From positions 24,692,424-24,756,423 of the forward strand of contig CM037870.1 in the NCBI GenBank assembly GCA_021292105.1: a stretch of DNA of 64,000 nt, given 5' to 3'. The stretch's first letter is position 1. Every line of letters begins with the position of its first letter. The notes beneath the pieces are model-generated. The model made no database searches, was not told where the DNA came from, and saw only the letters and a list, made by a program, of their open reading frames with translations. Shown here one piece after another: positions 23,253 through 33,029 of this stretch. The stretch is from Anadara kagoshimensis. Lineage: Eukaryota > Mollusca > Bivalvia > Arcoida > Arcidae. A program made the position numbers and the translations under genes.

Positions 23253-26200
23253 GCGGTAGCTCAGTTGCCAACTGTATATATACGTATACCGAGCGCTTTA
23301 TTTGTATATATAGGTGACGGGTTTAAGATGACCGCTATAGTTGGATATATGAGTGCTCACTCCGAAAGTGGGAGGTTGCTGGTTCGAACCCCGGCTGGGT
23401 CTGACCCAAGACTTGAAAGTGAATAGTGACTGTTCTTTCGCCAAGCACTCGGCATTACGAAATGAAAGCCATGGTTCTTTCGGATGGGAACTTTAAACAA
23501 GAGGCCCATGGGCCTGATACGCTCACCTGATAACTAATGGCTAGCTGATAGATTTTAAGAAAACATAAATACTAAACCCCAATGACTTTTTCTATACATC
23601 ATGATAACCATTGTATCAATACCTACAATATTCTAATATACATGTCTATACAAAAAGTTTATAGTTTTCAAGATAATTAACCATTTCGGTATTGTTTCAC
23701 ATCTGTGACCTTGACCTTTGAACCCATGACCTTTTTCTATACATCAAAATGATCGTTGTATCAATACCTACAACATTCTAATATACATGCCTATAGAAAA
23801 AGTTTATAGTATTCGAGATAATTAATCATTTCGGTATTGTTTCACACCTGTGACCTTGACCTTTAAACCCATGACCTTTTTCTATACATCAAAATGACCG
23901 TTGTATCAATACCTACAACATTCTAATATATATGCCTATACAAAAGTTTATAGTTTTCAAGATAATTAACCATTTCAGTATTGTTTCGCGCATGTGTGAC
24001 CTTGACCTTTGAACCCATGACCTTTTTCTATACATCAAAATGATCGTTGTATCAATACCTACAACATTCTAATATATAAGCCTATACAAAAAGTTTATAG
24101 TTTTCGAGATAATTAACCATTTCGGTATTGTTTCACATCTGTGACCTTGACCTTTGAACCCATGACCTTTTTCTATACATCAAAATGACCGTTGTATCAA
24201 TACCTACAACATTCTAATATATATGCCTATACAAAAAGTTTATAGTTTTCAAGATAATTAACCATTTCAGTATTGTTTCGCATGTGTGACCTTGACCTTT
24301 GAACCCATGACCTTTTTCTATACATCAAAATGATCGTTGTATCAATACCTACAACATTCTAATATATAAGCCTATACAAAAAGTTTATAGTTTTCGAGAT
24401 AATTAACCATTTCGGTATTGTTTCACATCTGTGACCTTGACCTTTGAACCCATGACCTTTTTCTATACATCAAAATGACTGTTGTATCAATACCTACAAC
24501 ATTCTAATATACATGCCTATAGAAAAAGTTTATAGTATTCGAGATAATTAACCATTTCGGTATTGTTTCACATCTGTGACCTTGACCTTTGAACCCATGA
24601 CCTTTTTCTATACATCAAAATGATCGTTGTATCAATACCAACAACATTCTAATATACATGCCTATAGAAAAAGTTTATAGTATTCGAGAATACTAACCAT
24701 TTCGGTATTGTTTCAAACCTGTGACCTTGACCTTTAAACCCATGACCTTTTTCTATACATCAAAATGATCGTTGTATCAATACCTACAACATTCTAATAT
24801 ATATGCCTATATAAAAAGTTTATAGATTTCGAGATAATTAACCATTTCGGTATTGTTTCACACCTGTGACCTTGTCCTTTAAACCCATGACCTTTTTCTA
24901 TACATCAAAATGATCGTTGTATCAATACCTACAACATTCTAATATATATGCCTATACAAAAAGTTTATAGATTTCGAGATAATTAACCATTTCGGTATTG
25001 TTTCACACCTGTGACCTTGACCTTTAAACCCATGACCTTTTTCTATACATCAAAATGATCGTTGTATCAATACCTACAATATTCTAATATATATGCCTAT
25101 ACAAAAAGTTTAGTTTTCAAGATAATTAACCATTTCGGTATTGTTTTGCATCTGTGACCTTGACCTTTGAACCCATGACCTTTTTCTATACATCAAAATG
25201 ATCGTTGTATCAATACCTACAACATTCTAATATAATGCCTATACAAAAAGTTTATAGATTTCGAGATAATTAACTATTTCGGTATTGTTTCATATCTGTG
25301 ACCTTGACCTTTGAACCCCTGACCTTTTTCTATACATCAAAATGATCGTTGTATCAATACCTACAACATTCTGATATATATGCCTATACAAAAAGTTTAT
25401 AGTTTTTGAGATAATTAACCATTTTGGTATTGTTTTGCATCTGTGACCTTGACCTTTGAACCCATGACCTTTTTCTATACATCAAAATGATCGTTGTATC
25501 AATACCTACAACATTCTAATATACATGCCTATACAAAAAGTTTATAGTTTTTGAGATAATAATTAGAATCAGAGGTAAAAAAAATTAGGTCACGACCTTC
25601 ACAATTGACCTTGACCTCATTTTGAAGATACTAACAAGAAGATGTCAAAACTGAAAACCCCATGTCATTATCTGGTCAAATAGTTAAGTTATAACAATTT
25701 GAAGCTATTTTACGATTTTTTCAAAATTAAACGCAAAAACGCGTAACCTATTTTTTATCAGAATTTCACAAAATGAACAAACTATAGGCTTAAGACCCTA
25801 GAGAAGCCAAATATCACATCAGATTTTTCTCCAATCAGTACTTTCGGAGAAGAAGATTTTTTAAGATTTTTGCACCCCTAGGTCACCTTGACCTAGTTAT
25901 AGTAGCCATAGCAACGCCACGAACAAATCTGAATTGCACCGGCCCATATATACTTCTGACAAAGTTTCATTAAAAACTGTCCAGTAGTTTCAGAGGAGAA
26001 GTCGAAAATAGGTGTTAACGACGCACACACGCACACACGCACATACACACGCTGCGCTATGCCATAAGCTCACATGACCTTCGGTCAGGTGAGCTAATAA
26101 ACGAGGTCCGGTGTCATGGTGGGCATGGCACGCTAAAGAATCCTGCTATATAATGCTATGATATGATATACATGTATAACACATGTTGTAAAACATTGTA

Positions 26201-26400
26201 CATTTTGTACCACTGTTTACATGTTTTGAAAAATAATGTACACTGATGGATATTAATATTCAAAGTAATAATAATAATAATAATGCCATCAGCGCAACGC
26301 ACAGGCAAAATTTCTACACTGTCGCCTATAGCTGGCGACGTCTCGATATAAGTGAAATATTCTTGACTGGGACGTCAAACACAATTACTCAACTCAACTC
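23250..26400 (+). mobile_element. SINE family 1 copy split by a 2.6-kb and a ~125-bp insertion
   Basis: The head begins CTGCGGTAGCTCAGTTG at about 23250 but contains ~80 bp of extra AT-rich sequence before the anticodon side and box B (GCTGGTTCGAACCCC). The body is interrupted at 23498 by the 2.6-kb element and resumes at 26098 with TAAACGAGGTCC. It is interrupted again near 26155-26280 by a short (TAA)n-tailed piece flanked by ATAATGC, then finishes with the GGCGACGTCTCGATATAAG landmark and a CTCAACTC tail. The insertions give a relative order of events. Confidence 0.85.
23499..26097 (+). mobile_element. Non-autonomous element with GGCCCATGGGCC start and central ~145-bp array
   Basis: It starts AAGAGGCCCATGGGCCTGAT and ends GGTCAGGTGAGCTAA; subterminal GCTCACCTGA is repeated inverted at the right end. 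TAAAC flanks both sides (23494-23498 and 26098-26102) inside a SINE, so the boundaries are well defined. About 14 copies of a 145-bp unit (CTTGACCTTTGAACCCATGA, TATACATCAAAATGATCGTT) fill 23540-25560. A unique 3' part follows with AACAAATCTGAATTGCACCG, a (CA)n-rich stretch and the right end. No protein is encoded. Bivalve genomes are known to carry non-autonomous elements with central tandem repeats; assignment to that class is inference. Confidence 0.9.
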
Positions 26401-26419
26401 TCACTACAATTTACACCAT

Positions 26420-27282
26420 TTCACATGAAACATGGTAAACTAACAGGTCTTAATAGTAAAATGACAGTGAAGAAAAGGCGTTTCCTTGCTCCTGTTACAG
26501 AAAGCCGTCTCTGTCTTCGGAAAGAAAATTACAAACTTTCTCTTGCTAGTGTCATTATGGTTTTTTCTTGAATTGTAGGGGGTGTCACGATGGTTTTTTT
26601 TCGTGAATTTTTATAAGAGTTTTAATTTTACAAGACATTAAATTTAGAAGAAATTTCCTATTTGTATATAGAAATAAAAGATTATTTTTTATTTAATTTG
26701 ATACATTTAGTTACATTTTTTTAATTTTTTAAGTATGGTAAAATAACTTAATAAACTTGTAATAAACTTGTTCATTACCTAGGGATTGTTGACACCTGAC
26801 AGTCTACCCAGAGTTCTCCATTCGGCCTTGAGTTTTATAGGTTCAAAGGGTGTCGCAGCCGACTTCTGATTTTTGTTCAGTGATACCGAAAACAATTACA
26901 ATTCGCTAATTAGGCAATTGATTAAAACAACACAATTTGTTTCATGACACATGTCAAAAACTAATTTACTGTGGTATCTAGACACAACAATTAGTACACC
27001 GTTGTCTTGGATTTTGATTAAAGTTGAAAGCTGATTGGCTATTACCTGAAAGTCCCAAATTTTATTACTTGTCTTTATTCCGGAAAGTGTCACTTTTAAT
27101 AACACTACACATTGCGAAATAAACACGAGAAAATTTGAAAAAAAACCGTTTCTATTATATTTATATAGCCAATTTACTTTATTTTTAGACTTTTTATAAG
27201 TTAAAAAGTTTTTATAAGTTCCAATGCTCACAATTTTCATATTTAAATTTTATTATTTTATTCCAATGCTCACAATTTTCAT
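26420..27282. other. No gene recognised
   Basis: AT-rich. An open frame of 114 codons on the minus strand at 26896-27240 is Lys/Ile/Asn-rich with no motif. TTCCAATGCTCACAATTTTC is directly duplicated at about 27219 and 27261. Confidence 0.5.
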
Positions 27283-27533
27283 ATTTTGCCTGCGTTGCGC
27301 TGCGCTGATGACCGTTGATACAACCGGATTCTTTAGCGTACCAAGCCCACCGTGACACAGGGCCTCGTTTATTTTAAGTTCCCATCCGAAAGATCATTTC
27401 GTAATGCCGAGTGCTTGGCGAAAGAACAGTCACTACCCACTTTCAAGTCTTGGATAAGACCCGGCCTGGGATCGAACCCACGACCTCCCACTTACGGCGC
27501 GAGCACTCTACCAACTGAGCTACCGCAGTGATG
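27283..27533 (-). mobile_element. SINE family 1, inverted, 3'-truncated
   Basis: The reverse complement of the family-1 head (box B as GGATCGAACCCACGACC, box A as CTACCAACTGAGCTACCGC) lies at the right end and the body runs leftward. It stops at the GCCTGCGTTGCGC landmark, without the last ~100 bp and the tail. Confidence 0.9.
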
Positions 27534-27893
27534 CCAAAAAGGTGGAGTTGTTGAGCATGGACATTTTTCAGTTTGAAATGAAATCGAAAATTGTACGGAA
27601 TATGGAGACTATTTAAAATAAGATTTTGAGCAGATACTGACATTGTACATTAGGCAACTTTCTAACAAAAAGATGTCACTTGAAAAAATTGTACAGTTTG
27701 GTAAAATATGGCTACAATCCATAAAAAACGGTGTTGTAGTAATAAGAAACATGGGTTAGTCCCGCATTTCATTCCTTACTTATTGTGTGGTCGCGGTTGC
27801 TTTGCCACTGCAAAATGCACGTTTCTTAGTTACTGGTTTCTCAATATTACTATATAATAATTTATATTTTGTAGATTTTACCGGAAATCAAAA

Positions 27894-29003
27894 ATGTCAA
27901 GACCACAGAATACAATCGTTTTGTTATTTATATGCGCCGTTACCATCGTGATTCTGTTGATGGCTTTATCAAGATGCCCAAACCAACCTGTACCGACGTC
28001 TCAGCGAATGCTTGATGGTCAGTTGGTCGAGGACAAGATTGACAGTTCAAAAACGAACATGAATAGTGGGAGTTTTGTTAATCAACCAAACTACAAGAGT
28101 CAACCATCAGATACAAATGACATGAGTCAACTTTCACCATCAGGAACGAAATTGGAGAATCAACTTTCGCCATCGGATACAAATTCAGAGGAAAGTAATT
28201 CGAAGTTACAGGGAAATTGGAATTTATTAGATAGTGTGTGTGAGGCGAAAGACGATTATGTTTTATCATACTTGAAAAAACCAAACAAGATCCCCATATA
28301 TGTGTACCCACCTAATGTTGACGCAATCATTTCGAAAGCTGTGCAGAGACTTGGCGGATATGAAATCGCTTACATGACTATGATTTATGATCTAATGAAG
28401 AAGAACCCGGATGCTACCTTTGTTGATATTGGCGCCAATATTGGCGTGTTCTCTTTAACCGCGGCAAATGCAGGAAACCCGGTCATATCTGTAGACTGCA
28501 TCAAGGCGAATGTATACAGAGTCTGTGCCGCAATGAAAAAAGCAAATTATATGGACAGGGTTACGGTTGTTCATAATGCCGTGTCGAATAAGCACGAAAA
28601 CGTTACGTTGATCAGGACAAAGTCAAATGTCGGAGGAACATTTATCAAAAATTATGAGCCTTCTCTTAGCACTTCTTATCAAACGAACGAAACTATTAAC
28701 ACAATTCTTTTAGAAGAGATTTTAGAAATTGCTCCTCTGAAATCTGTGATTTTAAAGATTGACGCAGAGGGAGCCGAAGCCGATATTTTAGCAGGAGGAG
28801 AGAAATTCTTTAAGAATGTATTTGTGAAGTACTTATTACTTGAAGTGTTATTCCAGCGAAATAAGCCAGGTGGACAATTCATCTTTGACTTTCTAAAACG
28901 GCATAATATGGAAATAATATACCCGCATGCTGGAGAAAATAATTTTGACCCAAATAATATCAAAACCTGGTATACAGTCTTGCTGAAAAATAAAAATGTC
29001 TAA
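27894..29003 (+). CDS. FkbM-type S-adenosylmethionine-dependent methyltransferase, membrane anchored, single exon
   Basis: A 369-residue intronless frame. Residues 6-26 (NTIVLLFICAVTIVILLMAL) form one hydrophobic segment after a short N-terminus with one Arg, as in a type II signal anchor, so the enzyme domain probably faces the Golgi or secretory lumen. Residues 30-108 are a Ser/Asn/Gln-rich low-complexity stem with repeated SPSDTN-like units. The catalytic domain follows from about 120: FVDIGANIGVFSL (176-188) is the SAM-binding glycine motif, DRVTVVHNAVS (221-231) the adenine-side strand, and KIDAEGAEADIL (288-299) the FkbM signature with its acidic residues. The family commonly O-methylates sugars or small metabolites; the substrate here is unknown. 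The start was chosen because it opens directly before the membrane anchor. An AG at 27872-27873 could be an acceptor for a 5' UTR exon. No poly(A) signal is obvious close by. Confidence 0.92.
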   Translation: MSRPQNTIVLLFICAVTIVILLMALSRCPNQPVPTSQRMLDGQLVEDKIDSSKTNMNSGSFVNQPNYKSQPSDTNDMSQLSPSGTKLENQLSPSDTNSEESNSKLQGNWNLLDSVCEAKDDYVLSYLKKPNKIPIYVYPPNVDAIISKAVQRLGGYEIAYMTMIYDLMKKNPDATFVDIGANIGVFSLTAANAGNPVISVDCIKANVYRVCAAMKKANYMDRVTVVHNAVSNKHENVTLIRTKSNVGGTFIKNYEPSLSTSYQTNETINTILLEEILEIAPLKSVILKIDAEGAEADILAGGEKFFKNVFVKYLLLEVLFQRNKPGGQFIFDFLKRHNMEIIYPHAGENNFDPNNIKTWYTVLLKNKNV

Positions 29004-29057
29004 TGCTCATTGATTTATTTTGATTTTTGTTGATTTCGTACAGTTCGTGGAAATACG

Positions 29058-29405
29058 TTTACTACGTTTGGTTAGTAGAGTGTTCACTCCATACTAATGT
29101 ATGTAAGGCCGGAGTTTGCACCCTGGCAGGGTCTCACGGTCCAAGACTTAAAATGGATAGAGACTCTTTCGCCAATCATACGGTATTTAGACATGAAAAC
29201 CAGAGGTCCTTCAGATAAGACATTAAAACCCTATTTCTATTTTCACTGTAGGTGTGGCACGCTAACGAACCCTCCCTGCATGCTAGTATTGCCTTGAACG
29301 CACTGCATAGGTAAATTTTTCTGCCACTTCACTTAACAGCGGGTAACGACCCAATATAAGTTAAGTATTTACGGGTCCTACGATCCAGAAAACCAAACAC
29401 GTTTT
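29058..29405 (+). mobile_element. Diverged SINE family 1 copy
   Basis: The landmarks GTCCAAGACTTAAAATGGAT, TTTCGCCAATCATACGG, GGTGTGGCACGCTAACGAAC and CCAATATAAGTTAAGTATT are in family-1 order, but with many substitutions. An old copy. Confidence 0.8.
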
Positions 29406-30453
29406 GATATATAGATATACCAAGTCCTGGCTCCAGTTTATTTATCATTACCTCTGCAAATTTTATAATTATATAATGGCATTATAAAAGACAGATGGAA
29501 CAAAATCAAAATTTAGATGTAATACACTGAGGACTCGTACTACAGTTTCGATTCCATCTTGCTTTCACATGAAAAAACCTGATTATAGGATTGTCCATTT
29601 CAATCATCTCGTAATTTACGTTTATTAAACCGTCCTTGAAATCCCATGAAAACCTCGCATTTTATCCAGAACGGGAAAGGGTTAATGGTTATTCCAAAAG
29701 GTTACAATACTTCAATAAATAAATAAATACACATAAATAAAATCATTATTTAGTTAATTTATTTCTTCTTATACATCTTCTTAGTCGCCGTGTCCTTTTC
29801 CAGCAGCAATCGCCATTCATATTGGAACAGAAGCCAGATTCCCACAGACAAGTATCCTTAGGTGACTGTGTTGGTGTCCATAACATCGAAGTGGCCGGTG
29901 GGCAATTACTTGTACCACACTGCGAAATCTGTCGAGAGAAAACAAAGACAGTTGTAGCTGACTATATTACGTCACATTTTACAACATTTAATTTTATTAC
30001 ACCTCATTAAAAACCTAGCCATTTCATTGATAAGAGTTATGTAACAATCTGTGTTGCATAAAAATTATTGTCGCATAGCTCTGCGCATGACAATGTGACA
30101 ATATTTTCAGTCGCCTCCCTTCCTAGAGATCGAAACGTGTTATCATTAATTTTGTGCATATGCAAGCTTCCTCGAGGTGACAATATGTATCGTCACCCCT
30201 GTCAAAAATGTAATATTTATACAATGCCCGGTCCCCTGTATAATGAAGTTTAGAGGATATTAAACAATTGAACTGTTTGGAAGCTTCAACTTTCATTGCC
30301 GTGCAAATAAACTAAATACATGTAATTCGTTTTATTTGCTTTACACGGCAATGGAAGTGGCATTTCTAGAAAGATCAATGGTTATATTTACATTTCGCAT
30401 TTTTGAAAAGCTTATTTTGGTATTTTAATCCCAAAATGAATTTGAAACGCTGT
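29406..30453. other. No gene confirmed; one weak terminal-exon candidate
   Basis: AT-rich. At 29755-29800 a pyrimidine-rich stretch ends CTTTTCCAGCAG, followed by an open frame to a stop at 30010 (contains GDCVGVHNIEVAGGQLLVPH and CEICREKTKT). It would resemble a last exon, but no upstream partner or family was recognised. A pair of inverted segments near 30280-30350 (TTTCATTGCCGTGCAAATAA / TTTACACGGCAATGGAAG) forms a small foldback. Confidence 0.4.
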
Positions 30454-31128
30454 GTTACGCCACATAGCGGTGTTGCCGCATAAACGTGTTCCAACACGTC
30501 TATGCAGGGAATTACAACGCATAAAGAGAAAGCTTTTATGAGGCAAAAAGGCTACATTCCGCCGCATAAAGAAAACAATTACTATCATCACCTGCATTTA
30601 CACCTCCATCATTATTACCACCTTCACAAAAAGCACCACCACCATCGTGATGATCATTATATTATTATTAATTTTATTTTTATAAATATTATTATTAAAG
30701 CAAAAGTCAAAATTCTGCCAAAATCACAATTTAACGATCATCAACATTACAGTCATAATCGCCAACGTCGTCGGCACGACGACGGTAACATCGTCGTCGC
30801 GCTCTCATCGTCCCTGTTCCCATCCTCGTATTATTATTACCATTATCAACAACACCAACAACGTAAATTCTCAATTGTAACCGTCATCGTCATAATTTAT
30901 ATCACCACCACCGTTTTTGTCGAGATATCAGCTCTTTTTTTTTCATACCAACTCGTTAAAATTAGCCATCGTTATGCGTCAAAAAGGCAGCCTTGTGCCG
31001 CATATAAGCAACACATCTTTATGCGTTGAACACCGCCGCATAAACGTGGCGGACCTCTTTATGTGTTGGAATTCCCCGCATAGACGTGTTGGGCGCGTTT
31101 ATGCGGCAACACCGCTATGTGGCGTAAC
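30454..31128. mobile_element. 675-bp terminal-inverted-repeat element
   Basis: The left end GTTACGCCACATAGCGGTGT and right end ACACCGCTATGTGGCGTAAC begin arms of about 75 bp that also share GCATAAACGTGTT / AACGCGTTTATGC-type sequence. The flanks are AACGCTGT (30446-30453) and AACGCTGC (31129-31136), an 8-bp duplication with one mismatch, as hAT-type elements make. The interior is CAC/CAT-rich and gives a 175-codon His/Tyr-rich frame that I do not believe is a protein. Confidence 0.88.
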
Positions 31129-31272
31129 AACGCTGCCGTGTATGTTATGTGTTTCCAATCGATGGAACAGCCTATCAACAACGTCAAGCGTAGAGGCAGG
31201 CATAAGCAAAAATAAGTGACGTCACTTTAGCAATGGTACTTACATGAATGAAATGCCACAAATGGTAAATAT

Positions 31273-31455
31273 ACAGTCAAACCTGTCATTAAAGGCAACC
31301 CAAGGGGACCAGTGAAAGTGACCTTTATTGGCAGGGGGTCTTTATATACAAGTTCAGATAATATGAATAAAGATCAATTGAGATTCAACGACCTTTATAA
31401 GCAGGTGGTCCTTATATAGAGGTACCCTTTAACACAACTAGGACTGCATAGGAGT
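31273..31455 (+). mobile_element. MITE, ACAGTCAAACCTG ends
   Basis: It begins ACAGTCAAACCTGTCATTAA and contains AGTGACCTTTATTGGCAG and GCAGGTGGTCCTTATATAGA. A second copy at 63815-63989 ends in the reverse complement AGGTTGGACTGT. Confidence 0.75.
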
Positions 31456-32647
31456 ACAATGTCCGTTTGTTTGGCCTTCCGTCAGAATTTTTTCCGCGAC
31501 TGAACCTCGTCACCCATAGATGAATAGGTAAAATGTGCACTTATACGTAAGACAATGTGTCGTTTACCAAATGTAGGTGTGTTAAAGGGCAAAGTCAAGA
31601 GGTCAAATTACATATGAGCCGCTCCATGACAAAACGACCCTTACGGCACGAAATATCGATTTTGAGTTTTTAACAGATCCTGAAAGCACATCTATTCGTG
31701 ATTCCAAAAATGTAAATCTTGTTTTAAAATTCGAACATTTGACGTCGCTATGGTAACTTTTACACGCAGGTGTTCCTTAAGTTGTGACGTTATCGTAACG
31801 TCACTGTAAGATAAACGTAAAAAATAAAATTATAGTCTCTGATAACATTTACTGTCAAACATGTATTTATTAATTTTATGTTTCCAACCATTTTATTCTT
31901 AGAGCATATTCAAAATTCTGTTTTATTGAAAAGGGAAAAAATATTCCGAATGCATTGATATAAAATAAATTACAATTATTTGGTGATTTTCCAACTATTG
32001 GCACAGGGAAAACCTTTTTTTTTATTTTCCTTCTTTATTTTATTTCATTTTATTTCATTATTTTTAAAATCAACAAATTAGAATTACAATTGGATTTTGG
32101 TGACCATGTGGTGCAGTGGTTAGCGTTTCTGTTCACCACCAACCTAGTGCATAAACACATTTTTTACGTGAGGACACCTGGTTAGATTAACCCTAATCTC
32201 CAATTTTTAAAGAAACTCTGAAATCCCGGTCAATAAATAGATAGATTCTAAGTGGTAGTTTTATCAAATGATGCTAAATTTTATTCTGGCTTTAGTAATT
32301 CCTTGGTCGGGATTATGAAATGTTGATCACTTATGATATGTTACTAGGTTTTTCACGTTTTGATTGACAACAGATTTCTGCAAACGAGAATGGCATTTTT
32401 TGTTTGGGCAGTGTAATGATTTGCTTCTTTGATTATCCCCCCCGCCCTCAGGGGTGAGGGGATAAAGCATGCTGTTGTGCGCGTTTGCGAGATTGTTCAT
32501 GAATAATATGGTGTCCATGTATTTGAAAAAAAACAGTATATCCGATTGAGCTGAAACTTGGTCAGTTGATTTATCTAACATTAGACTAGTTTTTCTATCT
32601 GATTTGACGAAATAAAAGTTTTATCGAACACGCATGATACAGAATCT
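31456..32647. other. No gene recognised; one arm of a distant inverted repeat
   Basis: AT-rich. TATGAGCCGCTCCATGACAA starts at about 31613 and its reverse complement lies at about 36680. A box-like run GTGGTGCAGTGGTTAGCG at 32109 resembles a tRNA A box but has no B box. No coding signal. Confidence 0.5.
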
Positions 32648-32688
32648 TGTATCACCACAGTGTCGTGATACAACACTGTGGTGATACA
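32648..32688. repeat. Short perfect hairpin
   Basis: TGTATCACCACAGTGT and ACACTGTGGTGATACA are 16-bp perfect arms around a 9-bp loop. Confidence 0.9.
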
Positions 32689-32862
32689 ACATTGGCAGTA
32701 AAGCGCACGTGCACTTTCTCATTGTTACATCATCAGGAAGTCTTGGATTTGTCGGTCAAAACATAGTTCAGTGGTTTTCTGTGGTAAAATGTATTTTTTT
32801 TTTCACATAAAGTATTGTTTTTTCATTATTTTAAATAACCTAATTGGAAATGTTAGATAAAA

Positions 32863-33028
32863 ATATTATATACACAGCGTGTATGTACAACCCTTTGTAT
32901 CAGGTCTCGTCCTTTTTTCGTAGCTGTATCACTACTCGTCGCGCAAGCGCGACTCGTAGTGATACGGTTACGAAAAAAGGACTCGACCTGATACTGAGTG
33001 TTGTACATACACACTGTGCATATAATAT
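32863..33028. repeat. Long near-perfect palindrome (~166 bp)
   Basis: The left arm (CAGCGTGTATGTACAA, TGTATCAGGTCTCGTCCTTT, GTATCACTACTCG) is mirrored by the right arm (CGAGTAGTGATAC as CTCGTAGTGATAC, AAAGGACTCGACCTGATAC, TTGTACATACACACTG). The loop is TCGCGCAAGCGCGA, itself self-complementary. No coding role is visible. Confidence 0.93.
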
Positions 33029-33029
33029 A

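Noticed and set aside
26896-27240. 114-codon minus-strand frame as a gene
   Set aside because: Low-complexity Lys/Ile/Asn composition typical of AT-rich DNA, no motif and no splice context.
30502-31029. 175-codon His/Tyr-rich frame
   Set aside because: Begins inside the terminal inverted repeat of a transposon and runs through CAC/CAT simple sequence; no domain.
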